A DNA stretch of 64,000 nucleotides from Bacteroidota bacterium (GCA_023429135.1 JAEYWD010000057.1:111046-175045), one strand, 5' to 3'; counted from the stretch's first letter, positions 53,349-60,522 are shown. Numbers and translations: made by a program. The notes: generated from the letters alone by a model not told the origin.

Positions 53349-54936
53349 GAACCGGTATTAAATAACGCTGAAGATAACGTTCCAGTCCTCGGATATCCAG
53401 GAAATCGCTCCGCCAGACAATATGCATATCGGGCCTGACGAGATAACAGGCATAATGTTTCATCACCATCTGTCTGTAGACATCTTCGGTTCCCGGATCG
53501 GCTGGAATTATAATGATTTTGATTAATTCCCTGTACTTTTCGGCCATATCTTTGAATTTTTCCGGCAACTCCCTTACTCCAAATATCAAAAGGTTAAAGG
53601 AAGTATAACTAATCTTCTCCTGAAAATTATAAATCTGCGCACCCGTAAAATACTGAATACAGGGCAGACGGTCGCCAGGTAAAGGAGCACTGTCGAACAG
53701 CGAAACGGGAAAATATGCTGAAAGTGAGCTTTTCCGGTAAGAATTTCCCACACCCGAAACATGGAAAAACACCCATCTGCGTAGCCCCTTCAGCTTGTTG
53801 ATCAAAAAAATCACAAAACTTAACATCCAGGGCAAAACGTATAACCGAAACATTTTATGAAATTTGTTTTTACTGGTGATTCCTGAATATATTTTGTCGG
53901 TAATTCCGATATTTTTTTGAATCAAAGGCATCCTCTCCTCCTGGTATGTCTCCAATATCTTGATCCCGGCCCAGCCTTTCAGATAGAATGCAAGTTTCCA
54001 GGCGAGGTTGAAAGCATCCTGTAAACCAAGGTTCATCCCCTGTCCTCCCACTGGTGTGCTGATATGTGCAGCATCGCCTGCCAGAAAACAATGGTGATGC
54101 TTAACTACCGGGGCAATGCGTGAGTGGGAATGAAATGCAGAAAACCATGTTGAATTCTTTAGATTCAGATTCAGGTTGCGACTGTCCAGATAGTCATGAA
54201 CGAAATCGAAATCGATACGTTGCTCCGTCAGGAGATCAGGGATAATGCCATCGATTCGCCAGCGGTTATCGGGCAAAGGGAAAAATCCAAGTGTATGATC
54301 CCGTGAGAACGAGAAGAACAATTCGGACGGCATCGGGGGTAAATCAGCCTGAGAATCGCTTACAAAAAGAAGTTCCTTATGAGTATGACCATAAAAAGGA
54401 ATACGAAGCTGACGCCTTACCAGACTGGTGCTTCCTCCGGCACCGATCAGAAATCGGGTAGTTAAAAGTTCGCCCGCTCCTGAGGGACTCCTGAGCACCG
54501 AAGTAACAATTCCTTTCTTCTGCCTAAAGCTTAACAGGGCGGTATTATCTTCAACTTCATAGCCCAACTCGTAAAGAAAATTGCGCAATATTTTTTCAGT
54601 TTTCGACTGTTCAATAATCAACAGGTAAGGAAACAGACTCCAACCCTTGCCAAAATCGGCTACATGAAGCGACAAGTGCTTTTTACCGTTAAACTGAAGA
54701 TTTATACTCCGAACAATCACCCCCTCCTTTAAAAATCGGCGCGAAATTCCCATTTGATGAAATGCTTCCATCGTTCGGGAGTGAATAATCATAGCACCGG
54801 AGAAATTCTCCCGTTTGGCTTTTTTATCGATAATTCGCAAAGGAACTTTATGCATCGCCAGCAGGCATGCCATCATCATGCCGGTAGGACCGGCGCCATT
54901 GATTAAAACATCAGTATCGAATTTATTATTAGTCAC
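53329..54936 (-). CDS. FAD-dependent aromatic monooxygenase (class A)
   Basis: The 535-residue protein has an FAD-binding dinucleotide fold near its start (DVLINGAGPTGMMMACLLA), a mid-chain LIGAGGSTSLVR and the second FAD motif FLAGDAAHISTPVGGQGMNLGLQDAFNLAWKLA. The C-terminus has a thioredoxin-like extension, typical of the phenol hydroxylase/PheA subgroup. Such enzymes hydroxylate activated aromatic rings with NAD(P)H and O2. The frame stays open to 55053, but the extra region is dispersed-repeat DNA; the GTG at 54936 precedes the conserved N-terminus. Hydroxylation of the aromatic product of the adjacent type III PKS is the likely task. Confidence 0.85.
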   Translation of the reverse strand: MTNNKFDTDVLINGAGPTGMMMACLLAMHKVPLRIIDKKAKRENFSGAMIIHSRTMEAFHQMGISRRFLKEGVIVRSINLQFNGKKHLSLHVADFGKGWSLFPYLLIIEQSKTEKILRNFLYELGYEVEDNTALLSFRQKKGIVTSVLRSPSGAGELLTTRFLIGAGGSTSLVRRQLRIPFYGHTHKELLFVSDSQADLPPMPSELFFSFSRDHTLGFFPLPDNRWRIDGIIPDLLTEQRIDFDFVHDYLDSRNLNLNLKNSTWFSAFHSHSRIAPVVKHHHCFLAGDAAHISTPVGGQGMNLGLQDAFNLAWKLAFYLKGWAGIKILETYQEERMPLIQKNIGITDKIYSGITSKNKFHKMFRLYVLPWMLSFVIFLINKLKGLRRWVFFHVSGVGNSYRKSSLSAYFPVSLFDSAPLPGDRLPCIQYFTGAQIYNFQEKISYTSFNLLIFGVRELPEKFKDMAEKYRELIKIIIIPADPGTEDVYRQMVMKHYACYLVRPDMHIVWRSDFLDIRGLERYLQRYLIPVHELQEA

Positions 54937-54956
54937 GGAACATGTTTTATAATTAT

Positions 54957-55101
54957 AAGTCGATAGTCCACAGACGATGGCCGATAGCAAATACAAGGAA
55001 TACAAGTCCTCAGACGACGGACCACTGACCACAGCCAATACAGGAATATACAAGTCGATAGTCCATAGACGATGGTCGGTAGCAAATACAAGGAATACAA
55101 G
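54957..55101. repeat. Dispersed degenerate repeat patch A inside the type III PKS gene run
   Basis: Two 50-bp copies (54957-55006 and 55052-55101) differ at only three positions. They start AAGTCGATAGTCCA and end AATACAAGGAATACAAG. Related units with GTCGATAGTCCA and AATACAGGAA lie at 59974-60093 and 60302-60470. The patch occupies the spacer between the methyltransferase and monooxygenase genes. Confidence 0.8.
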
Positions 55102-55138
55102 TTGACTTTGGTCCTAAATCGGCAATCGGCTGTTATAG

Positions 55139-55219
55139 CCCCCTTTCAGGGGGTTGGGGGTAAATCAACCCATACCTGCAACCCGCAACTCGTAACCCGT
55201 AACACGCAAACGCGCAACC
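55139..55219. repeat. C5/G5 hairpin and iterated GCAACCCG/CGTAACCC sequence
   Basis: CCCCC-TTTCA-GGGGG (55139-55153) forms a short hairpin. From about 55176 a degenerate 7-mer array (GCAACCCGCAACTCGTAACC and on) runs almost to the methyltransferase stop at 55222. It is non-coding and resembles the low-complexity intergenic repeats I recall from other Bacteroidota. Confidence 0.6.
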
Positions 55220-55221
55220 TC

Positions 55222-55917
55222 TTAACTCTTCACCACCACCAAAAAACGGAACAGCCATCGCTTTTTTATGATAACATTGGTACAGCCTGCTTCCTTTAAC
55301 AGATGTTCAAGTTCGCTCTTTGTAAAGGCTCTCAGAACCGAGATGGGACCGTCGTTTTTCGAAAGCATGGTACCATTGAAAAGTCTTGTGAACAGCCATG
55401 TACAATAATAAGCCAGCCCGGAACGTCTAAGGTCGTTAATCACAAACCCTGTTTTTGCCTGTTTCAGCGCTCTGAACAGATTCACTAACTGCCCATCGTC
55501 CAGATGATGACAGAATAAAGAACACAGGTATATATCGGCCACCGGCGATGTTTTCAGAAAAGTTTCATAATCCTTTACAACACCTGTAATTTCAGGGTAC
55601 CCGATACATTTTTCCTTTAAATACCCGATAGCATTTTCATTTGCATCGACACCCACAAACCGGGCTCTTATTCTCTTTCTTCGGCCCCACTGCGCCAGAT
55701 GCCTGAGGGTATCTCCGCTTCCACAACCAAGATCGACAATGGTGTATAACTTTCCTTTCTCAAGAAGGTTTTTCACTCCTTCAAGCGAAACAGCATGACC
55801 ACCCAAAAACCAGTTAAGTATATCCAGCTCTCTGAGGTTCTTTTTAAACAACATGCTATCAACCTCAGGATCATCCATCATTTCGGTGAGGAGAGCCCGC
55901 TCCTTAAACGTCGGCAT
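55222..55917 (-). CDS. Class I SAM-dependent methyltransferase
   Basis: The 231-residue protein has the Rossmann methyltransferase fold. Motif I is IVDLGCGSGDTLRHLA, the SAM ribose acidic strand is FVGVDANENAIGYL, and the YLCSLFCHHLDD and GFVINDLRRS strands are typical post-motifs. It overlaps the end of the type III PKS gene by 14 bases, so coupled translation and a shared pathway are likely. It resembles the methyltransferases that sit beside type III PKS genes in bacterial phenolic-lipid operons. The exact position methylated is unknown. Confidence 0.87.
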   Translation of the reverse strand: MPTFKERALLTEMMDDPEVDSMLFKKNLRELDILNWFLGGHAVSLEGVKNLLEKGKLYTIVDLGCGSGDTLRHLAQWGRRKRIRARFVGVDANENAIGYLKEKCIGYPEITGVVKDYETFLKTSPVADIYLCSLFCHHLDDGQLVNLFRALKQAKTGFVINDLRRSGLAYYCTWLFTRLFNGTMLSKNDGPISVLRAFTKSELEHLLKEAGCTNVIIKKRWLFRFLVVVKS

Positions 55918-57025
55918 ATTCCAGCAATGCTGTATCTACACTGATTCCGGGTCCAAACCCCATGCATAAAACCGAATCGGCATGTTTTATTCCGTTATTC
56001 AAAATCTCCGACAATACAAACAGAACCGTTGGCGACGACATATTCCCGTAATTCTGAAGCACATTATACGAATGATCGAGTTCGCCATCGGCAAACTGAA
56101 GCTGCTGTTTTACTTCATCGAGCACCCTTTTTCCTCCGGGATGAACTGCCCAGTGATTAACCTCACTGAAACGAATCTTAAATGCAGAGGCAATTTTCGA
56201 CTTCAGCAAATTCAGCTCATCGCCCAAAAAGCGTGGTAGACCGGCATTTAATATCATCTCGAAATTGAGCGGGGTAAGATTCCAGCCCATCAGATCCTTG
56301 CCATTGAGCAAAAGCGACGAATAAAAGTTCCGTACAATCAAACCACTACAATCTATAAACTTAGGAGCGTGCTCCGAAACCATTAAGACAGCCGCGGCCC
56401 CATCGCCAAAAATGGTATTCGACAGCAGATTATCGGCATTATTTTTAGGTTGAAAATGTAGTGTGCAAAGTTCCACACATACAACCAGCACACGTGCCTG
56501 GTTATCGGCTTTTACAATTGAATCAGCAATTTTAAACGCCGGAAATGCTGCATTACAACCTAAAAAGTTCAACGATGTGTGAAATATATAAGGAGGCAAC
56601 TCCAATGATTCCATCAACACCGCATCCAAACCCGGTGCATGGAGCCCGGTGCAGGTTACCGTAATCAGGTGGGTAATTCCTAAATTTTCAACGGGGCTCC
56701 CGACTTTACTGCATGCCTGTTTAATAGCGCTTGTAGCAAGGGCAAATGCATGTTGTTTAAACTCAAAGGTTCGCTTGCCGATATCGGGCTTTTCTTCTTC
56801 ACTTTTAAAAAGCACTTCGTTGCCATGATTCAGAAAATCAGGAACAACCGAATAACGTTTATTTATGCCGCTCTGCATAAAAAGCATGTTCAGTTTACGT
56901 GAAGCTACCGGCTCGTGATATGCCTGCTGCATAAACGCAAGAATTGTCTCCTGCCGCGATCCATAATTGGGTACAGCAGTACCTACCGCTATTATTTTGC
57001 TCCTGTTTTCAGTACCACTTTCCAT
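55904..57025 (-). CDS. Type III polyketide synthase (chalcone/stilbene synthase-like)
   Basis: The 373-residue protein is a homodimeric ketosynthase that extends an acyl-CoA starter with malonyl-CoA and cyclises the chain. The catalytic triad is visible: cysteine in FLGCNAAF, histidine in WAVHPGGKRVLD and asparagine in NYGNMSSPTVLFVL. GFGPGIS near the C-terminus is the family signature. The sequence resembles bacterial alkylresorcinol/alkylpyrone synthases more than plant enzymes. Its ATG overlaps the UbiA stop by 17 bases, and its stop is overlapped by the methyltransferase start. Starter unit and ring type need product analysis; a fatty acyl starter is the simplest guess. Confidence 0.94.
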   Translation of the reverse strand: MESGTENRSKIIAVGTAVPNYGSRQETILAFMQQAYHEPVASRKLNMLFMQSGINKRYSVVPDFLNHGNEVLFKSEEEKPDIGKRTFEFKQHAFALATSAIKQACSKVGSPVENLGITHLITVTCTGLHAPGLDAVLMESLELPPYIFHTSLNFLGCNAAFPAFKIADSIVKADNQARVLVVCVELCTLHFQPKNNADNLLSNTIFGDGAAAVLMVSEHAPKFIDCSGLIVRNFYSSLLLNGKDLMGWNLTPLNFEMILNAGLPRFLGDELNLLKSKIASAFKIRFSEVNHWAVHPGGKRVLDEVKQQLQFADGELDHSYNVLQNYGNMSSPTVLFVLSEILNNGIKHADSVLCMGFGPGISVDTALLEYADV

Positions 57026-57899
57026 AACGATTCACAACTAAAAACAGGAAAAAAAGATTCATACAGATTGCCGTTACCATGTTCATAAACATGGTATTTC
57101 GGTAATTAGCCTGTTGCTGGCTCCGGAGCACTTTTATAAACCAGAACACAAACCAGATTACCACCGGAAGCATAACCATTGTAAACAATTGAAAATACCT
57201 TGGTGTGCGCAGATTATAATAAAACTCGAAAACCAGCACTGTGGCTGCCAAAAACAATATAGCCGAAAAAATAAAGGTTCCGGTATACCCAAGTTTATAG
57301 CTGATGGTAATAATGCCATCGTTTTTATCGGACTGGTGCTGGTATATCTGTGTGAGCGGATAAACACTTCCGATAAACAGGGTGGAAATCGTCATGCCCA
57401 GGATTAACTCAGGCGTTAGCTCCGGTATAACGTCATGGATTGCAATGGTAGACATCAGAAACACCAAACCTCCCTGAAAAGAAGAAACGATCATAAAACT
57501 CAGAAATGCGAACTTTTTAAGCCGGATAGGCCGGTAGCTGTAAGCCCGTGATACCAAAATAAAAAGCAGCACCAGCAAAGAAAAGGCAGGTGAAATTAAT
57601 AATCCTGCTGTTACGGCGATTATATCCATAAACAAGGTGGTATAAAACAATTGAGAGGAAACAGGAGGTGGATTTTTCAAACCTCCGATACTACCGGTAT
57701 CGTGGTCGTTTAAACTATTATAGCCATTGCTTGAAGGAAATACAAGAAAATGAAGAATAAAAAAAGTAAGAAAAACATTTGCCCAATGGATTTCCCGGGC
57801 AGCACTCAGGGCAAACATAAAAACCGGCAACAGAAAAAAAGAAAAGGGGAAGCGAAGGTGCATCAACGTATTTTTATCCGGCCAGGGTTCTATTTTCAT
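57009..57899 (-). CDS. UbiA-family membrane prenyltransferase
   Basis: The 296-residue protein has about eight transmembrane helices. The first Asp-rich motif is NGYNSLNDHDTG and the second region is YQHQSDKNDGIITISYKLG, both at UbiA positions though the exact NDxxDxxxD and DxxxD spacings are relaxed. It should join an isoprenyl diphosphate to an aromatic acceptor at the membrane. It is the first biosynthetic gene of the run and overlaps the type III PKS gene by 17 bases, so the acceptor is most likely the polyketide. The relaxed motifs leave open a non-prenyl lipid donor. It is 23 bases after the small membrane protein gene. Confidence 0.85.
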   Translation of the reverse strand: MKIEPWPDKNTLMHLRFPFSFFLLPVFMFALSAAREIHWANVFLTFFILHFLVFPSSNGYNSLNDHDTGSIGGLKNPPPVSSQLFYTTLFMDIIAVTAGLLISPAFSLLVLLFILVSRAYSYRPIRLKKFAFLSFMIVSSFQGGLVFLMSTIAIHDVIPELTPELILGMTISTLFIGSVYPLTQIYQHQSDKNDGIITISYKLGYTGTFIFSAILFLAATVLVFEFYYNLRTPRYFQLFTMVMLPVVIWFVFWFIKVLRSQQQANYRNTMFMNMVTAICMNLFFLFLVVNRYGKWY

Positions 57900-57922
57900 G
57901 AAAAGGAGTCTGCATTAAAGGT

Positions 57923-58105
57923 CTAAATTGTTCGAATAAGCGATATTCCTGAAATAAAAAAGATAAAGCTCAGAATTCCATACACCAGCAATGTTTTAAG
58001 ATTATTTTCGCCACCGGGCGAATTTACATATACAACAGCAACATAAATAAGCCCTGCTGTTCCAAGTATGGTAAGTATGGCTCCGAATATTCGTTTAAGA
58101 GTCAT
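57923..58105 (-). CDS. Small two-TM membrane protein
   Basis: The 60-residue protein has two hydrophobic helices (about 6-27 and 38-57) joined by a short polar loop, VNSPGGENNLKT. Similar small proteins follow Usp genes in Bacteroidota, as I recall. Here the Usp gene ends 2 bases upstream, so the two are certainly co-transcribed. The 23-base gap to the UbiA gene contains no terminator-like stem. The function is unknown; it may be a membrane partner of Usp. Confidence 0.8.
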   Translation of the reverse strand: MTLKRIFGAILTILGTAGLIYVAVVYVNSPGGENNLKTLLVYGILSFIFFISGISLIRTI

Positions 58106-58107
58106 GA

Positions 58108-58635
58108 TCAGGCATCCTCCTTATCATATTCCTTTGTAGGAATAACCAATACAGGTATGGTAGCCTTTTTGAGCACATCTTCAGCAATATTTCCCATTAA
58201 CACTTTATCTATTCCTCGTCTGCTGTGCGAACCCATAACTATTAATCCGGCGTCAAGATTTTTTGCTGCTTTGAGAATACCTTCGGCGGTATCACCTTCA
58301 ACCACCAGGGTTCGTATGGAATCGTCGCCCAAATGATGTTTAGTGATATTCAGATAATCGGTTGAAGCAATTCTGAGTTCTTCCACTCCTACCTGCTCCA
58401 TAATATCGGTGCTGCTGAAACCTGTAAAGCCCATTACCGGCGAATACTCCGGCATGGTATAATATACATGATCTGCAATCACATGCATTAAAACCACTTC
58501 GGCACCAATTCCGCCAGCCAGTGTATAACCAGTTTCGGCCACAAGCTGAGCTGATGGTTCATAGTCGAGTGCTATCAGAACTGTTCTTATTCTTGGAGAG
58601 AATCGCATACCGGTTCGCATTAATCTTTCATCCAT
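58108..58635 (-). CDS. Universal stress protein, single domain
   Basis: The 175-residue protein has a standard Usp fold. The first strand is VLIALDYEPSAQLVAETGYTLA, then VVLMHVIADHVYY and the ATP-binding motif LIVMGSHSRRGIDKVLMGNIAEDVLKKATIPVLVIP, with GxxG-9x-G(N) intact. An insertion after strand 2 (PEYSPVMGFTGF) is common in Bacteroidota Usps. The ATG at 58635 was preferred over the TTG at 58659; Met14 or Met18 are also possible. The gene stands at the head of the same-strand run leading into the UbiA/type III PKS genes. Confidence 0.9.
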   Translation of the reverse strand: MDERLMRTGMRFSPRIRTVLIALDYEPSAQLVAETGYTLAGGIGAEVVLMHVIADHVYYTMPEYSPVMGFTGFSSTDIMEQVGVEELRIASTDYLNITKHHLGDDSIRTLVVEGDTAEGILKAAKNLDAGLIVMGSHSRRGIDKVLMGNIAEDVLKKATIPVLVIPTKEYDKEDA

Positions 58636-58758
58636 TTCTCGGGTATTTGTGTATAGCAAAATTCACCATTTGGACGCATAAAGTCATTACATAACTTTAC
58701 TAAAGAATTATACTTTTCACACATTTAAACATAAGCTGAAGCCGCATGAGGGTGCATG

Positions 58759-58865
58759 ATTTTCATTCCGGGAGGGTCAGCCATTATTCTGATCACCGAT
58801 ATTTTCATTCCGGGGGGTCAACCTTCATTCCTTTTCCAAATATTTTCATTCCGGGAGGGGAGACC
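58759..58865. repeat. Three direct repeats ATTTTCATTCCGGGAGGG
   Basis: Copies start at 58759, 58801 and 58842, about 42 bases apart. Each reads ATTTTCATTCCGGGAGGG with small changes, followed by TCAGCC, TCAACC or GAGACC. They lie about 125-230 bases upstream of the Usp start, on the opposite strand. Confidence 0.75.
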
Positions 58866-58995
58866 TCAACTAAAAAGTCGAAAATTTTGAATATGATCGG
58901 CGCAACCACAAATATGAAATCAGAAATTTTGATCAGGAAAAAGTCAATTTCCACTATAAAGCATGAATTTTTCTTTATGACAGAATTTATAGTCT

Positions 58996-59022
58996 TAGAA
59001 CGTTACAGACGTTCTATTTTTG
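58996..59022 (+). promoter_or_regulatory. Dyad with overlapping -7 box
   Basis: TAGAACGT-N5-ACGTTCTA (58996-59016) overlaps TATTTTTG (59015-59022), a TAnnTTTG match. The arrangement looks like an operator on a promoter, but no gene is called within 240 bases downstream before the ABC ATPase at 59271. Confidence 0.4.
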
Positions 59023-59140
59023 TAGAAGCAAGAATTACAATACAATCTCGGGCGCGAAACATATCGGGAATGAGAGGGTTTACTCATCGCCGCATTTCAA
59101 TCGTTTAAATTTACTCCAGCCATAAAGAGCCCTTTTCATT

Positions 59141-59177
59141 TGTTGGAATAACCAACATACTGTTGGAAAATCCAACA
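59141..59177. promoter_or_regulatory. Tandem palindromes, candidate activator site
   Basis: TGTTGGAATAACCAACA (59141-59157) and TGTTGGAAAATCCAACA (59161-59177) are two palindromes with centres exactly 20 bases apart, so a protein would meet both on one face of the helix. They lie about 94-130 bases before the ABC ATPase start. Confidence 0.7.
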
Positions 59178-59230
59178 ACTCCAGTCTAAATTAAAATACT
59201 ATTAAGCTTATTTTTAACAACATAAACACA

Positions 59231-59246
59231 TGGCACAATTTCTGGC
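59231..59246 (+). promoter_or_regulatory. Imperfect sigma-54-like element before the ABC ATPase gene
   Basis: TGGCACAATTTCTGGC has a perfect -24 half (TGGCAC); the -12 half is CTGGC, with GC offset by one from the standard spacing. With tandem palindromes 54-90 bases upstream it resembles a sigma-54/activator promoter, but the mismatch is real. Confidence 0.35.
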
Positions 59247-59270
59247 ATTATACTTCCAGCAACATTAAAA

Positions 59271-59960
59271 ATGAAAATTATGATCAAAATCGAACAACTG
59301 ACAAAAGTTTTCCGTACCGACGAAGTTGAAACTACTGCCTTGAACAAAGTAAATCTGGAAGTCCAGAAAAGTGAATTTCTGGCCATTATGGGACCGTCGG
59401 GTTGCGGCAAGTCAACCTTACTTAATATTCTCGGCTTACTTGATAATCCCTCGGGTGGCAAGTATTTTTTCGATGGAATTGATGTCTCGGCATTTAAGGA
59501 AAAGCAACGTACCAACCTCCGTAAGGGCAATATTGGTTTTGTTTTCCAGAGTTTTAACCTGATTGACGAGCTTACCGTTTTCGAAAATGTGGAACTACCG
59601 TTGCTCTACCTGAAAGTGTCGTCGGCACAGCGTCGCAAAATGGTAGAGACTGTGTTGGAACGCATGAAAATTGGTCACCGTAGCAAACATTTCCCGCAGC
59701 AACTCTCGGGTGGACAGCAGCAACGTGTAGCCATAGCCCGTGCAGTAGTTGCCAGCCCAAAACTGATTATGGCCGATGAGCCGACCGGTAACCTCGACTC
59801 GGCTAATGGTGAAGAAGTAATGAACCTCCTCTCGGAGCTCAACAACGACGGCGCAACCATTGTAATGGTAACCCACTCTCCCGCCCATGCGGAACGGGCT
59901 CACCGCATTGTTCAGCTTTTCGACGGACATGTGGTGGCGGAAAATTTAAGGAGGGGGTAG
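59271..59960 (+). CDS. ABC transporter ATP-binding protein (MacB/LolD type)
   Basis: The 229-residue ATPase has Walker A GPSGCGKST, the Q-loop VFQSFNLIDELTVFENV, the signature LSGGQQQRVAIARAVV and Walker B KLIMADEPTGNLDS, followed by the H-loop VMVTHSP. The length and motif context match the LolD/MacB group that pairs with FtsX-type permeases. The start is 59271 or the Met at 59280. The permease genes at 60523 and 62901 follow on the same strand after a repeat-filled spacer of 562 bases. The permease at 43855 may also use this ATPase. Confidence 0.93.
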   Translation: MKIMIKIEQLTKVFRTDEVETTALNKVNLEVQKSEFLAIMGPSGCGKSTLLNILGLLDNPSGGKYFFDGIDVSAFKEKQRTNLRKGNIGFVFQSFNLIDELTVFENVELPLLYLKVSSAQRRKMVETVLERMKIGHRSKHFPQQLSGGQQQRVAIARAVVASPKLIMADEPTGNLDSANGEEVMNLLSELNNDGATIVMVTHSPAHAERAHRIVQLFDGHVVAENLRRG

Positions 59961-59973
59961 AAGAGAAAATCGT

Positions 59974-60093
59974 TGAATACAGTGTCGACAGACCACGGAC
60001 GACTGACCACCGCCAATACAGGAAATACAGTCGATAGTCCATGGTCGATAGCTGATACAGGAAAACCAGTCGGTAATCGATAGTCCACGGTGG
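59974..60093. repeat. Dispersed degenerate repeat patch B
   Basis: The patch contains GTCGACAGACCACGGACG, GCCAATACAGGAAATACAG and GTCGATAGTCCATGGTCG, the same vocabulary and orientation as patches at 54957-55101 and 60302-60470. Confidence 0.75.
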
Positions 60094-60133
60094 CTATGTT
60101 GCACAGAAATGTAGATTTTATTTTATGTTTTTT

Positions 60134-60270
60134 AAGGCTGAAGGCCTTAGATAATACAGCCCAGGGCAAAGCGAAGCGGCGCCCTGGGTTAATCAAATAG
60201 AATTATTTTGGCGGCGTGAAAACATGTTAAAAAGGGCTTTATGCTTAACATCGCCGCAATTGTGATTCTA
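60134..60270. repeat. Cluster of hairpin-forming palindromes, MITE-like
   Basis: Three hairpins follow one another: AAGGC-TGAAG-GCCTT (60134-60148), AGCCCAGGGC (60158-60167) with GCCCTGGGTT (60181-60190), and a 73-base imperfect palindrome from TAGAAT (60198) to ATTCTA (60270) whose inner arms are ATGTTAA and TTAACAT. No coding frame spans the block. Confidence 0.6.
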
Positions 60271-60301
60271 TTAATATAAACAATAATATACAACAGAGCC
60301 T

Positions 60302-60470
60302 GCATGGTTGATGGCTAATACAGGAAATACAAGGTCGACAGACGACGGACGAAGGACCACAGTGAATACAGGTCGATAGTCGATGGTCGATGGCCAATAC
60401 AGGAATACAGGGTCGACAGACGACGGACAACTCCCGATAGCTATCGGGACCACAACCAATGCAGGAATAG
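60302..60470. repeat. Dispersed degenerate repeat patch C
   Basis: GGTCGACAGACGACGGAC occurs twice (60333-60350 and 60411-60428), with AATACAGGAAATACA and GTCGATAGTCGATGGTCG units between. The patch also holds the perfect 18-base palindrome TCCCGATAGCTATCGGGA (60432-60449). Confidence 0.75.
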
Positions 60471-60522
60471 AGGTTTAACAGCCAAGTTCCTGAATTTGAA
60501 TATTTAAATTTAAAAAGAAGCG

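Larger units (their letters stand above)
58660..59270. other. Gene-free control region between the Usp and ABC transporter genes
   Basis: This stretch holds three imperfect direct repeats (58759-58865), a dyad with a TAnnTTTG box (58996-59022), and twin palindromes plus a -24-like element before the ABC ATPase. A 120-codon plus-strand frame (58746-59108) crosses the repeats, but its composition is poor and no family is recognised, so it is not called. Confidence 0.6.

Noticed and set aside
54937..55053. Extension of the flavin monooxygenase frame
   Set aside because: This part is dispersed-repeat DNA translated by chance; the FAD fold begins right after the GTG at 54936.
58759..58865. CRISPR array
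   Set aside because: There are only three imperfect short repeats, spacers differ in nature, and there are no cas genes.
58746..59108. 120-codon plus-strand frame
   Set aside because: It crosses three DNA direct repeats and a dyad, has an odd composition and matches no family I know.
59961..60522. Insertion sequence between the ABC ATPase and permease genes
   Set aside because: No transposase frame or target duplication is visible; only repeats and hairpins are present.
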